NCBI GenBank assembly: GCA_023416655.1
Contig: JAEZHK010000011.1
Location: 1 to 64,000, forward strand
DNA: 64,000 nt
Source of the DNA: Bacillota bacterium
Lineage (GTDB): Bacteria; Bacillota; Clostridia; Christensenellales; Aristaeellaceae
Direction: 5' to 3'
The notes beneath the pieces were generated by a model. It did not search any database. It was given only the letters and a program-made list of their open reading frames with translations, and was not told the origin of the DNA. Shown one piece after another: positions 1 to 8,261 of the stretch (its first letter is position 1; each line of letters begins with the position of its first letter). A program made the translations under genes and the position numbers.

Positions 1-1
1 C

Positions 2-754
2 TCCAAGGGCACCAAGGTCTTCGCGCTGGGCGGCAAGATCAACAACACCGGCCTCGTCGAAGTCCCGATGGGCACGAAGCTGCGCGAGATCATCTACGAG
101 ATCGGCGGCGGCATCCCGGGCGGCAAGAAGTTCAAGGCCGTGCAGACCGGCGGCCCCTCCGGCGGCTGCCTGCCGACGTCGCTGCTCGACACCGAAATCG
201 ACTATGACAACCTGATCGCGGCGGGCTCCATGATGGGCTCGGGCGGCATGATCGTCATGGACGAAGACAACTGCATGGTCGACATCGCGCGCTTCTTCCT
301 GGACTTTACCGTGGACGAGAGCTGCGGCAAGTGCACCCCCTGCCGCGTCGGCACCCGCCGCATGCTGGAGATCCTGGACCGCATCTGCGAAGGCAAGGGC
401 GAAGCCGGCGACATCGAGAAGCTGGAAGCGCTCGCCAACTCCATCAAAAATACCGCGCTGTGCGGCCTCGGCCAGACCGCGCCCAACCCGGTGCTCTCCA
501 CCATCCGCCACTTCCGCGACGAGTACGAGGCGCACATCTATGAAAAGCGCTGCCCCTCGCACGTCTGCCAGAAGCTGCTCAGCTATGAGATCGACCCGGC
601 CAAGTGCGTGGGCTGCACCATGTGCGCGCGCGTCTGCCCGGCGAACGCCATCAGCGGCAAGGTCAAGGAGAAGCACCTCATCGCCCAGAACACTTGCATC
701 AAGTGCGGCGCCTGCATGGAAAAGTGCAAGTTTGGCGCGATCTCGAAGAAGTAA
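2..754 (+). CDS. hydB: [FeFe] hydrogenase NuoF-like flavin/Fe-S subunit, 5' part outside window
   Basis: C-terminal 250 residues of the NADH-oxidising subunit of a cytoplasmic multimeric [FeFe] hydrogenase (HydB/HndC type), which passes electrons between NAD(H), ferredoxin and the H-cluster subunit. The frame is open from base 2, so the start lies upstream of the window. The segment GGPSGGCLP belongs to the flavin/NADH fold. ESCGKCTPCRVGTRR is the NuoF-type 4Fe-4S site. Two ferredoxin motifs follow at the C-terminus, CVGCTMCARVCP and CIKCGACMEKCKF; complex I NuoF lacks this tail but hydrogenase HydB has it. hydA follows after 13 nt with its ribosome site overlapping the stop, so the two are co-translated. 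NADH- versus NADPH-dependence and bifurcation are inferred from the family only. Confidence 0.93.
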   Translation, partial: SKGTKVFALGGKINNTGLVEVPMGTKLREIIYEIGGGIPGGKKFKAVQTGGPSGGCLPTSLLDTEIDYDNLIAAGSMMGSGGMIVMDEDNCMVDIARFFLDFTVDESCGKCTPCRVGTRRMLEILDRICEGKGEAGDIEKLEALANSIKNTALCGLGQTAPNPVLSTIRHFRDEYEAHIYEKRCPSHVCQKLLSYEIDPAKCVGCTMCARVCPANAISGKVKEKHLIAQNTCIKCGACMEKCKFGAISKK

Positions 755-767
755 GGAGGAGCCGCCC

Positions 768-2513
768 ATGGATACCAAAATGATCAATCTGACGATCGAC
801 GGCGTTTCGGTCAGCGTGCCGGACGGGACCAGCGTCCTGGACGCCGCCAAATCGGTCGGCATTCGCATCCCCACGCTCTGCTATCTGAGCGGCATCAATG
901 AAATCGGCGCCTGCCGCATGTGCGTGGTTGACACTGGCGCCCGCGCGCTGTCGGCGGCCTGCGTGCTGCCCGCCTCGGAGGGCATGAAGGTCCGCTCCAA
1001 CACCCCCGCCGTGCGCGAGGCCCGCAAAATCAACCTGGAGCTCCTGCTGTCCAACCACGATAAAAAGTGCCTCTCCTGCGTGCGCTCCACCAACTGCGAG
1101 CTGCAGAGCCTTTGCAACGAGTACGGCGTGGAAGACGAGAACCGCTTCGCCGGCTCCATGACCGAGCACGCAATCGACGCCGCGTCGCCGTCGATCGTGC
1201 GAAACAACAACAAATGTGTGCTCTGCCGCCGCTGCGTCGCCGTCTGCGAAAAGATCCAGAACGTCGGCGTCATCGGGATGACCAAGCGCGGCTTCAAGAC
1301 CACGGTTGAGTCCGCCTGGGACATGCCGCTGGGCGAGACCGCCTGCGTCACCTGCGGCCAGTGCATCGTCGCCTGCCCCACCGGCGCGCTGACCGAGAAG
1401 GACGATACCCAGCAGGTCTGGGACGCGCTGAACGACCCGGAGAAGTTCGTGGTCGTGCAGCCCGCGCCCGCCGTCCGCGCCGCCCTCGGCGAGGAGTTCG
1501 GCATGCCGATGGGCTCGCTCGTCACCGGCAAGATGGCGACCGCCCTGCATCGCCTGGGCTTTGACCGCGTGTTCGACACCGACTTCGCGGCGGACCTGAC
1601 CATCATGGAGGAGGCCTACGAGCTGATCGACCGCCTGACAAACGGCGGCGTCCTGCCGATGATCACCTCCTGCTCGCCGGGCTGGATCAAGTACTGTGAG
1701 ACCTTCCACCCGGACTTCATCCCCAACCTCTCCTCCTGCAAGTCGCCCCACGAGATGGAAGGCGCGATCATCAAGAGCTACTTCGCCGAGAAGAACGGCA
1801 TTGATCCCAAGAAGATCGTGGTCGTCTCGGTCATGCCCTGCACCGCCAAGAAGTTCGAGCGCCAGCGCCCCGAGCTGAACGTGGACGGCATCCAGGACGT
1901 GGACGTGGTCATCACCACCCGTGAGCTCGCCCGCATGATCAAGCAGGCCGGCATCGACTTCGCGAACCTGCCGGACGGCGACTTTGACGACATGCTGGGC
2001 GATTCCACCGGCGCGGGCGTCATCTTCGGCGCGACCGGCGGCGTCATGGAAGCGGCGCTGCGCACCGCCTACGAAGTCGTCACCGGCAAGACCCTGGAGG
2101 ATGTCGAGTTCCACGCCGTCCGCGGCATCGCGGGCGTCAAGGAAGCCACGATCGACCTCAACGGCACCCCCCTCTCCATCGCGGTCACCAGCTCCACCGG
2201 CCTTGCCGGGATGCTCTTGGACCAGGTGCGCGAGGGCAAGAAAAACTACGCCTTCATCGAGGTCATGGGCTGCCCCGGCGGCTGCGTCAACGGCGGCGGC
2301 CAGCCGATCGTCACCGTCGAACAGCGCGAAAAGACCGACCCGCGCGTGCTGCGCGCCCGCGCGCTGTACCTGGAGGACGAGGGCAAGCCGCTGCGCAAGT
2401 CGCACGAGAACCCGTCCATCAAGAAGCTGTACGCCGAGTACCTGGAGAAGCCCAACAGCCACAAGTCGCACCACCTGCTGCACACCCACTACGTGAAGCG
2501 CGACAAGTATTGA
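768..2513 (+). CDS. hydA: [FeFe] hydrogenase catalytic subunit (HydA/HndD type)
   Basis: Catalytic subunit that makes or splits H2 at the H-cluster; 581 aa, normal for HndD/HydA. The start is the ATG after AAGGAGGA. Domains in order: a 2Fe-2S plant-type ferredoxin domain (Cys38, 49, 52, 65), a His-Cys3 4Fe-4S site (region HDKKCLSC, aa ~94-113), two 4Fe-4S motifs (CVLCRRCVAVC and CVTCGQCIVACP), then the three H-cluster signatures TSCSPGW (~aa 298), MPCTAKK (~aa 354) and GCPGGCVNGGGQP (~aa 499). The C-terminal tail with NPSIKKLYAEYL and LLHTHY is the fused small-subunit motif. All cluster ligands expected for an active enzyme are present. FH element copy A lies just after the stop. Confidence 0.97.
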   Translation: MDTKMINLTIDGVSVSVPDGTSVLDAAKSVGIRIPTLCYLSGINEIGACRMCVVDTGARALSAACVLPASEGMKVRSNTPAVREARKINLELLLSNHDKKCLSCVRSTNCELQSLCNEYGVEDENRFAGSMTEHAIDAASPSIVRNNNKCVLCRRCVAVCEKIQNVGVIGMTKRGFKTTVESAWDMPLGETACVTCGQCIVACPTGALTEKDDTQQVWDALNDPEKFVVVQPAPAVRAALGEEFGMPMGSLVTGKMATALHRLGFDRVFDTDFAADLTIMEEAYELIDRLTNGGVLPMITSCSPGWIKYCETFHPDFIPNLSSCKSPHEMEGAIIKSYFAEKNGIDPKKIVVVSVMPCTAKKFERQRPELNVDGIQDVDVVITTRELARMIKQAGIDFANLPDGDFDDMLGDSTGAGVIFGATGGVMEAALRTAYEVVTGKTLEDVEFHAVRGIAGVKEATIDLNGTPLSIAVTSSTGLAGMLLDQVREGKKNYAFIEVMGCPGGCVNGGGQPIVTVEQREKTDPRVLRARALYLEDEGKPLRKSHENPSIKKLYAEYLEKPNSHKSHHLLHTHYVKRDKY

Positions 2514-2517
2514 TCGA

Positions 2518-2698
2518 GAGCGTTGAAAACCCGCCGGGCGGCTTTTCAACGCGAGGGAAGAGGCTCTGCGCACGCCTGAAATCCTCACGGATTTTCGGGC
2601 GGCGCGCTGACTGAAGGTATTATTTCAGGTACCAGTGTGCGCACTGGTACCTGAAATACGTTTCCGGCGCGCGGGTCGCCGGAAACGGTTGAAAGGTA
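2518..2698 (+). repeat. FH (four-hairpin) element, copy A
   Basis: Hairpin 1 (GCGTTGAAAA / TTTTCAACGC) starts 6 nt after the hydA stop. Hairpin 2 carries the 3'-side CGGGC bulge. Hairpin 3 is a near-perfect 17-bp stem around CCAGTGTGCGCACTGG. Hairpin 4 is TTTCCGGCG / CGCCGGAAA. The tail stops at GAAAGGTA, where the MITE-like repeat at 2699-2886 is inserted. The missing tail part (GACGAGGTTTGTCAA) resumes directly after that repeat, near 2889-2903. Confidence 0.9.
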
Positions 2699-2886
2699 AT
2701 ACCAATTTGAAACATTAAAGCATCGTCGCGCCGGGTCTTTTCGCGCATCGCTTTGTCGCCTTCCGCTCAACATAGCGCTGCATTTCACGCCGAAGGCGTA
2801 TCTCGCAGAGTCGCCTCGCTCCGGCTCCTTGCGCTGCATCGAAAATCCCTCGCCGCTCTGGATGCGTTAGTATTTCGCATTGGTAT
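2699..2886. mobile_element. MITE-like repeat, ATACCAAT termini, copy 1 (188 bp)
   Basis: Non-coding repeat with inverted ends ATACCAAT and ATTGGTAT, and a GC-rich interior containing TCTTTTCGCGCAT and TAGCGCTGC. A shorter relative with the same ends and the same interior blocks lies at 19774-19920. It carries no open frame of note. It interrupts the conserved tail of FH copy A, with a TA on both sides as a possible target duplication. Mobilisation would need a transposase in trans; none is in the window. Confidence 0.75.
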
Positions 2887-2939
2887 AAGACGAGGTTTGT
2901 CAAAAGATGCAGCCCAATGCGCTTTTTCTCGCCATCAAA

Positions 2940-2968
2940 TTGACTGCGCCGCGCGCGCATTGTATAAT
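2940..2968 (+). promoter_or_regulatory. sigma-A promoter of the SseB-like gene
   Basis: TTGACT (2940-2945), 17-nt spacer, TATAAT (2963-2968). It lies 71 nt upstream of the start codon at 3040. Confidence 0.75.
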
Positions 2969-3039
2969 GGGAACGCATCCATTTCCACGCGCCTGGTTTG
3001 CGGCCAGGGCGCGCGTTCCCTGTACGAAGGAGAAAAGCG

Positions 3040-3831
3040 ATGAGCGATGCGTTGAAACCGGTCACCAATCCGGAACTGGTGGCGGCCATCCGGAAGGCGC
3101 GCGAGGACAGCACCGCCGAGGCCTGGGCCGACATGGTGCGGGAAGCGTCGTTGGCGCGCTTTATCACCCCGGTGGACATCTCCTCCCTGCCCGAAGGCGA
3201 GGGCGGTACGAGGCTGTTGAAGGGGAATAATTCCTTCAGCCTGCACGTGCTGGAGGACCCGGTGAGCCGCCAGAAGTACTACATGGCGTTTACCGACTGG
3301 GAAGAACTGAACAAGTGGCGCTCAAAGCCCGGCCAGCGGGTGCTGATCCTGACGTTTGAGGACTACGCCCGGCTGGTGCTGGACGGCAAGATCGATATGG
3401 GCGGCTTCATCATCAACCCCTACGGCGGAAATGTGGTGGTTGGCCGCGCCATGATCGAGGCCGTCCGGCGCGAAAAGCAGGGCGGCATTGAGCGCGGCCC
3501 GGAGAAGGTCGTCATCGAAAAAGGCACGACCGTCTGCCTGGGCGAGCCCGAGGCGTACCCGGAGGCGCTGGTCCAGGCGGTCTCCGGATACCTCAAAACC
3601 CAGCCGGGCGTGGAGGCGGCGTACCTGCAGCAGATGGAAAAGGACGGCGACCCCAGTTACCTGATCGCGCTCAAGTTCACCGGCGACCGGCAGGCGCTGT
3701 TTGAGGGCATCTCCCACGCCGCGGGCGGGCTTTTGAGCGACCTGCCGCTGAACCTCGCCTCCTGCGAGTCCGAGTTCTGGCGGGACACGGCGGAGGGCCT
3801 CGAGCCGTTTTATAGGCGGGCGGACCTCTAG
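3040..3831 (+). CDS. SseB family protein
   Basis: Cytoplasmic protein of 263 aa with an SseB N-terminal domain (aa ~35-140: FITPVDISSLPEGEGG through the VLDGKIDMGGFIINPYGGN stretch) and an SseB C-terminal domain (aa ~155-255). The family is named after an E. coli protein linked to serine sensitivity and its biochemical role is unknown. The start chosen is the ATG after GAAGGAGAAAAGCG; an in-frame ATG 42 nt upstream has no ribosome site. It has its own strong promoter, and the next gene follows after 81 nt on the same strand, so the genes from here to 5321 are likely one transcript. Confidence 0.85.
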   Translation: MSDALKPVTNPELVAAIRKAREDSTAEAWADMVREASLARFITPVDISSLPEGEGGTRLLKGNNSFSLHVLEDPVSRQKYYMAFTDWEELNKWRSKPGQRVLILTFEDYARLVLDGKIDMGGFIINPYGGNVVVGRAMIEAVRREKQGGIERGPEKVVIEKGTTVCLGEPEAYPEALVQAVSGYLKTQPGVEAAYLQQMEKDGDPSYLIALKFTGDRQALFEGISHAAGGLLSDLPLNLASCESEFWRDTAEGLEPFYRRADL

Positions 3832-3912
3832 GATCTGCACCACGCACATCATCCCGTCAGGCGCAGGCAGGGCCGTCGCCCCGAAATACGAATACCGAAA
3901 CCGGAGGACCCC

Positions 3913-4947
3913 ATGCAGGAAATACTGCGCGCCCAGCGGGCGCGCTACCCAATGATGGAGCCGCAGGACGCGGTGGTCTTGATTCATCAGCGAGCTTACG
4001 GGTCCGGCCCGATGACCGAGGGCCGGGAAGCCGCGCTGGAGATCCTTCAGGATGAACTCAAGGCCGTCGCAAAGGACGCCTCTGTGCCGCTTTTTGAGCC
4101 GCTGGGGGCGGGGATGGCGCGCATGAACCTGGCGTCGCCCGATTTCCCCCGGCCGGAGACCGCCGCGGGCATGTTTGTCGCCAGCGCGAAAATCCCGGAC
4201 CGCGAGGCCTTCCGCCGCGAGCTGGACGCGCTCATCCAGGTCTGGCCGGAATGCGCGGGGTACGTGGCCACTTACCGCGCCAAGGGCTGTCCAAAGCCCT
4301 TCCACAGTAGCGCTTTCCACGCCGCCTACCGCCCCGCCTACCGGGTGGTGTCGGCCAAGTACCAGCGCTTTTTCGAGGTGTTCCAAAAGATCGACGAACT
4401 CCGCGAAAAGCCGCGCCTGCTCGTCGCCATCGACGGGCGCTGCGGCTCCGGCAAGAGCTCGCTGTCCCGGCTGATCTCGTCGGCCTACGGCGCGGTGGTG
4501 CTGCACATGGACGACTTCTTTCAGACCGAGGCACAGAAGGCGGCGGGCGAGCGCGCGCCGATCGCCAACATCGACGGCGCGAGGCTGCTGGCGGCGCTTA
4601 ATCCACTTTCGAAGGGCGAACCCTTTGAATTCCGCCCCTACGACTGCCTGACCGGCGAATTCCTGCCGCCCAGGTTCATCCGCCCCGGGCGCATGGCCGT
4701 GGTGGAGGGATCCTACTGCCTGCACCCGTCGGTCCGGCTGGATTATGACGTGAAGATCTTCCTCACCATCGACTACGAGACCCAACTGGCCCGCATCAAG
4801 GTACGCAACCCGGATTTGTATGATCGCTTCGTGGCGGAGTGGATCCCCAACGAGGAGAAGTATTTCAAGGCGTTCGGCATTCAAGAGGAGTGCCTGACGG
4901 CGGACGGGCGCGCGCTCAGCGAGCCGCCGGAGGGGGAAGAACCATGA
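3913..4947 (+). CDS. uridine-kinase-like P-loop protein with an N-terminal accessory domain
   Basis: Protein of 344 aa. The N-terminal ~145 residues (MQEILRAQRARYPMMEPQDA...) look like an uncharacterised Firmicutes domain that can occur as a separate protein. The C-terminal ~185 residues form a nucleoside/phosphoribulokinase-type P-loop kinase with Walker A GRCGSGKSS (aa ~176), HMDDFF after it, and a lid/base-binding region around VEGSYCLHPSV. A substrate (uridine or another small molecule) cannot be named from sequence. Ribosome site GGAGGACCCC sits before the ATG. The stop overlaps the next start (ATGA), showing translational coupling with the DUF5655 gene. Confidence 0.8.
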   Translation: MQEILRAQRARYPMMEPQDAVVLIHQRAYGSGPMTEGREAALEILQDELKAVAKDASVPLFEPLGAGMARMNLASPDFPRPETAAGMFVASAKIPDREAFRRELDALIQVWPECAGYVATYRAKGCPKPFHSSAFHAAYRPAYRVVSAKYQRFFEVFQKIDELREKPRLLVAIDGRCGSGKSSLSRLISSAYGAVVLHMDDFFQTEAQKAAGERAPIANIDGARLLAALNPLSKGEPFEFRPYDCLTGEFLPPRFIRPGRMAVVEGSYCLHPSVRLDYDVKIFLTIDYETQLARIKVRNPDLYDRFVAEWIPNEEKYFKAFGIQEECLTADGRALSEPPEGEEP

Positions 4948-5321
4948 AGGCGGACCCGCGGATAGCCCAGTACTTCCAGCGGATGCCCGGCTCGGAGGCG
5001 CTGTTTGCCGCGCTGCTCAAAGCCTGCGCCGCCGCGGGCGACGCGCACTACACGGTGCAGAAGTCCGACATCGCGCTGGGCGCGCCCAGACACTATGCCT
5101 ACGCGTGGCTGCCGATCCGGGAAATCAAGGGCCGGCCGCCTGTCTACATCGTATTGACGCTGAGGCTGCGGCGCAGGATCGATTCGCCGCGCTTTATAGA
5201 GATCGTCGAGGCCTACCCCGGCCGCTACGCGCACCACCTGATCCTGAGCGACCCGGCGCAACTGGATCAGGAGCTTCTCGGATGGCTGCGGCAGGCCGTC
5301 TCTGATTCCATGGGAAGGTAA
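4944..5321 (+). CDS. DUF5655 family protein
   Basis: Small soluble protein of 125 aa. It matches the DUF5655 pattern by eye: VQKSDIALGAPRHYAYAWLP, then KGRPPVYIVLTLRLRRRIDS, EAYPGRYAHHLIL and a C-terminal helix LGWLRQAVSDS. Function is unknown; the family often sits beside enzymes rather than in a fixed pathway. Its ATG overlaps the stop of the uridine-kinase-like gene by 4 nt, so it is co-translated with it. A hairpin (5308-5334) follows and probably ends the transcript. Confidence 0.75.
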   Translation: MKADPRIAQYFQRMPGSEALFAALLKACAAAGDAHYTVQKSDIALGAPRHYAYAWLPIREIKGRPPVYIVLTLRLRRRIDSPRFIEIVEAYPGRYAHHLILSDPAQLDQELLGWLRQAVSDSMGR

Positions 5322-5334
5322 ACGCCTTTCCCAT
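5308..5334. terminator. short hairpin between convergent genes
   Basis: ATGGGAAGG / CCTTTCCCAT stem spanning the stop region of the DUF5655 gene and the 3' end of the convergent GNAT gene. It is AT-poor and lacks a clear U-run, so termination is only probable. Confidence 0.4.
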
Positions 5335-5816
5335 CATTGAACGTCGTAGCGATAGAACTTCTTGTCCACTTCCATCACCGGGAAGCTCGCCGGAAGATCG
5401 TCCTTCGTTATTTCGACAAACCCATTTTTCTCGTAAAACCGGTGCGCGGCCAGGTACAGCGGCGTCGTGCCCAGGTATACCCTGCGGAAGCCGCTGCGCT
5501 TCGCCCATTCCAGAAGCACGGCAAGCAGGGCCTTTGAGACGCCCTTGCCCCTGTGCTCCTTTCTTACGAACATCTTTCGGAGCACCGCGCTGCCGTCGCC
5601 AAGGTCGAATACGCCGACGGTCCCGACCACCCTGCCGTCCTCGGTCGCCACCCAGAAATTCCCCCTTTTCAGGAAGAAGCTGTCGATGTCTGAGAGATCC
5701 GGCTGGTCCCGGATGGTGATTGGCAGCCCAAATTCCTCCCGCTGGATGCCCAGCACCATGTCGATGACCCCCTGGTGGTGGACCGCCGAATACTCGCCAA
5801 TTTGAACATTATCCAT
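5334..5816 (-). CDS. GNAT family N-acetyltransferase
   Basis: Acetyl-CoA-dependent acetyltransferase of 160 aa. The acetyl-CoA site is seen as VLRKMFVRKEHRGKGVSKAL (motif A, R/Q-x-x-G-x-G/A form RGKGVS). Motif B is the YLAAHRFYEKNGF segment near the C-terminus. Substrate is unknown. The ATG at 5816 is preferred, with AAAGG 11 nt upstream; a GTG three codons earlier overlaps that site. It is convergent with the DUF5655 gene. Confidence 0.88.
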   Translation of the reverse strand: MDNVQIGEYSAVHHQGVIDMVLGIQREEFGLPITIRDQPDLSDIDSFFLKRGNFWVATEDGRVVGTVGVFDLGDGSAVLRKMFVRKEHRGKGVSKALLAVLLEWAKRSGFRRVYLGTTPLYLAAHRFYEKNGFVEITKDDLPASFPVMEVDKKFYRYDVQ

Positions 5817-5913
5817 TTTTGTCACCGCCTTTACGCGTCGCTTTCAGCAGCTGGGCCACAGGTATGGAAAAGCAGCCCTCAAGGGGCGGACTGAACGCAA
5901 GAGACCGGCGCTT

Positions 5914-6132
5914 CTACGCCTGGAGGGGCCGCTTGAACGTAAAGAGCAGCGCCGCTGTGTTCCCGCCGACGTAGCTGAACGGCGCGACGGAGACCATCTC
6001 CCAGCCTTCCTTGCCGTAGTCGCGGATGATTTCCGCCGTGGTCCTGCCGCTTTTGTCGTCCAGATTCCGCTTTTTCCACAGCGCTTCGACGTGTGTGATG
6101 ACCGCCTCGTAGAACAGATACTCCCACTTCAT
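5914..6132 (-). CDS. DUF4177 domain protein
   Basis: Small protein of 72 aa with the DUF4177 pattern: MKWEYLFYE at the start, then GKEGWEMVSVAPF and LLFTFKRP at the end. GGAGGTGTTTGG precedes the chosen ATG; an in-frame ATG five codons earlier would put the ribosome site inside the gene. Function is unknown. It is a solitary gene between the Trx/HD/glcK group and the GNAT gene. Confidence 0.75.
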   Translation of the reverse strand: MKWEYLFYEAVITHVEALWKKRNLDDKSGRTTAEIIRDYGKEGWEMVSVAPFSYVGGNTAALLFTFKRPLQA

Positions 6133-6240
6133 CCAAACACCTCCCATGGTTCAAGGAAAAGACATCGCCGTTCCTTCATTATTTCGGCAGGATGGTTTCG
6201 AAATTGTACGATCGCCGCAAAAAAATGTTACCATATTGTA

Positions 6241-6277
6241 AACGAAACGCGGCCCGCATCGATGTGCGGGCCGCGCG
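6241..6277 (-). terminator. intrinsic terminator of the glcK-HD-Trx operon
   Basis: On the minus strand, CGCGGCCCGCA / TGCGGGCCGCG is followed by TTTCGTTT. It lies 26 nt past the stop of the thioredoxin-like gene. Confidence 0.8.
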
Positions 6278-6302
6278 ATGTAATGGATTTAAGTTGTGCT
6301 CG

Positions 6303-6563
6303 TCAGTCGAGCGCCTTCCGGTAGACGGATTCGACCGCCGCCTTCGTCGCCGCGCCCTCGTGCAGCTTGACGCCTTCCACGTAGAACGATGGCACATAGT
6401 AGTAGTCAAACTTGCTGGCGAACTCGCGCTCTTTGCGTTCCTCCACCCTGCGGATCTCAACGCTTGCGTACTCAGGGTGCTCCCGCACCAGTTCCGCCAT
6501 CCAATTGTCCGCCTGGCGGCAGAAGGGGCAGCCCTCCAAACAGAAGTACAGAACCTGTTTCAT
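6303..6563 (-). CDS. thioredoxin/glutaredoxin-like protein
   Basis: Small thioredoxin-fold protein of 86 aa. The redox centre is CPFC at aa ~12-15 (FCLEGCPFCRQA). The cis-proline region YYVPSFYVEGVK is also present, as in glutaredoxin-like disulfide reductases. There is no signal peptide, so it is cytoplasmic. AAGGAG lies 12 nt before the ATG. It is the last gene of a minus-strand operon after the HD protein (19 nt gap) and glucokinase. Its partner is unknown. Confidence 0.88.
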   Translation of the reverse strand: MKQVLYFCLEGCPFCRQADNWMAELVREHPEYASVEIRRVEERKEREFASKFDYYYVPSFYVEGVKLHEGAATKAAVESVYRKALD

Positions 6564-6582
6564 GCGCTTTGCTTGCTCCTTA

Positions 6583-7248
6583 TTACATCAGCACCGTATT
6601 GTTGATCATCAGTGAGAATCGGGCGCCCAGGAACTCCGACGCGCCCTTGCACATGAACATGCGCGTCGTGAAGATCTTGAAGTACTCGATCACCGGGCAG
6701 ATCGTGGTGTCGATGGTGATCTTCAGGCAGATCTCGTCCCGGTCGTCGTAGACTTCCAGCCAGGACTTGGTGACCGCATAGTTGACGCGGTCGTGGATGT
6801 CCTCACGGAAGCTGGTGGTTTCCGGCGCGCGCACGCGCGAGCGGCGCACGTCGGACTTGTCCGCCAGGATCAGCGCCGCCGCCACGCGGTTGACCGCCAT
6901 GCCGCTGCCCTCGTCGTGGTTGCCGATGGCAGAGCACACGACGGCGACCTCCTCCGGCGGCATGCCCATGCCGGTCAGAATCTGGAAGGCCATCGTCGCG
7001 CCGGTCAGCGCGTGGGACTCGCGGTTGACCAGGTTGCCCATGTCGTGGATGTAGCCCGCGATGCGCGCCAGCTCCACCTCCCGCTCGCTGCCGCCGTAGC
7101 GCTTCAGCACCGAGGCGGCGCAGCCGGAGACCTTGGTGGCGTGCGCCAGGCCGTGTTCAGTGTAACCGATCACGCCCAGCGCGTCGTTTGCCGCCGTGAT
7201 ATAGGTGTGCACGGCGTGGTTTTCTTTTATGTCCGAAAAATTAATCAT
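6583..7248 (-). CDS. HD-domain phosphohydrolase family protein
   Basis: Soluble protein of 221 aa with the HD metal-binding signature: H33 (TEHGLAHATK), IHDMGNL (HD pair, aa ~68) and a later NHDEGSG. The family hydrolyses phosphomonoester or phosphodiester bonds of nucleotides; the substrate here is unknown. The C-terminal third (VYDDRDEICLKITIDTT onward) looks like a small ligand or dimerisation region. AAAGGTAAATC precedes the ATG. It lies 26 nt downstream of glucokinase on the same strand. Confidence 0.85.
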   Translation of the reverse strand: MINFSDIKENHAVHTYITAANDALGVIGYTEHGLAHATKVSGCAASVLKRYGGSEREVELARIAGYIHDMGNLVNRESHALTGATMAFQILTGMGMPPEEVAVVCSAIGNHDEGSGMAVNRVAAALILADKSDVRRSRVRAPETTSFREDIHDRVNYAVTKSWLEVYDDRDEICLKITIDTTICPVIEYFKIFTTRMFMCKGASEFLGARFSLMINNTVLM

Positions 7249-7274
7249 GATTTACCTTTGGTTCCCTTTCATTG

Positions 7275-8234
7275 TCATGCGGGTTTCTCGGCTCGCATCG
7301 CGAGCATGGCCGCGCCGATCAGCCCCGCGTCGTTGCCCAGCGTCGCGAGTTCCACCCGCGCGTAGGGCATGGTTTTGTAGAAGATCAGTTCCGGAAGCTT
7401 CTTGCGCACCGCGTCCAAGAGGAACGAGCCCGCCGCGCTCACGCCGCCGCCGATGGCGATGACCTCCGGGTCGTAGACGTTGACCATGTTGGCAAGGCCC
7501 GCCGCCAGGTAGTAAACGTAGTCGCCAAACACCTGCACCGCGCCGGGGTCGCCCGCCTTGGCGCAGTCCACCACCAGCTTCGCGGTGACGTTTTCCGCGT
7601 CGCGCCCGGCTTCTCGGGCGATCATGCCCTCCGGGTCCGCCGACATGCGCTCCCGTCCCATGCGGATCAGCGCCGTGGCGCTGGCGTAGCGCTCCCAGCA
7701 TCCGCGGTTGCCGCAGGTGCAGAGCACGCCGCCCAGCACCAGGATCATGTGGCCGATCTCGGTGCCCACGCCGTTCGCGCCGGAAAAGGGCTTGCCGTCC
7801 AGCACCACGCCGCCGCCAAGGCCGGTGCCCAGCGTCACGAACACGCTGGAGCGGGTGCCCGCCGCCACGCCGGCGATGTACTCGGCAAACGCGGCGACGG
7901 TGGCGTCATTGGCCACGTGCACGGGCTTGTCGATGTACGAGCGCATGAGTTTGATCAGCGGCACGTCGTGCCAGAAGAGGTTGGTGAGCAGCGGCACCAC
8001 GCCGTCATTGTTGATGACGCCGGGGATGCCGATGCCGACGGCGCCAATGTCATCAAGCGTCAGGCCGCACTTCTCCACAAGCTCCAAAGACAGGCCCGCC
8101 ATGTCGCGGATGGTGGCCTCGTGCCCGCGCTGGGCGCCGGTGGGCCGCGAGCCCTTTACGAGGATTTTGCCCGTTTCGTCCACGACGCCCGCTTTGATGA
8201 ATGTTCCGCCCAGATCAATGCCGATCGCGTTCAT
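7275..8234 (-). CDS. glcK: ROK family glucokinase
   Basis: Phosphorylates glucose with ATP at the start of glycolysis; 319 aa, normal length. The phosphate-1 motif is IDLGGTFIKAG at the N-terminus. The ROK zinc centre CTCGNRGCWERYAS is present, as is the GIGIPG motif; GLGGGVVLDGK follows. All catalytic features are intact. GGAGGACGGGCA precedes the ATG. Upstream lies FH copy B and then hprK on the same strand, so glucokinase sits beside the carbon-catabolite sensor kinase. HD and Trx-like genes follow in the operon. Confidence 0.95.
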   Translation of the reverse strand: MNAIGIDLGGTFIKAGVVDETGKILVKGSRPTGAQRGHEATIRDMAGLSLELVEKCGLTLDDIGAVGIGIPGVINNDGVVPLLTNLFWHDVPLIKLMRSYIDKPVHVANDATVAAFAEYIAGVAAGTRSSVFVTLGTGLGGGVVLDGKPFSGANGVGTEIGHMILVLGGVLCTCGNRGCWERYASATALIRMGRERMSADPEGMIAREAGRDAENVTAKLVVDCAKAGDPGAVQVFGDYVYYLAAGLANMVNVYDPEVIAIGGGVSAAGSFLLDAVRKKLPELIFYKTMPYARVELATLGNDAGLIGAAMLAMRAEKPA

Positions 8235-8261
8235 TGCCCGTCCTCCGAATTATAAACTGTC

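Noticed and set aside
699..2588. Long minus-strand open frame opposite hydA (and similar long antisense frames opposite alaS, glgP, amylase, the caspase-like gene)
   Set aside because: In this GC-rich DNA, antisense frames mirror the codon bias of the real gene; the translations are Arg/Ala/His-rich with no domains.
2699..2886. Small protein genes inside the MITE-like repeat
   Set aside because: The short open frames are not shared with the second copy at 19774-19920 and have no ribosome site.
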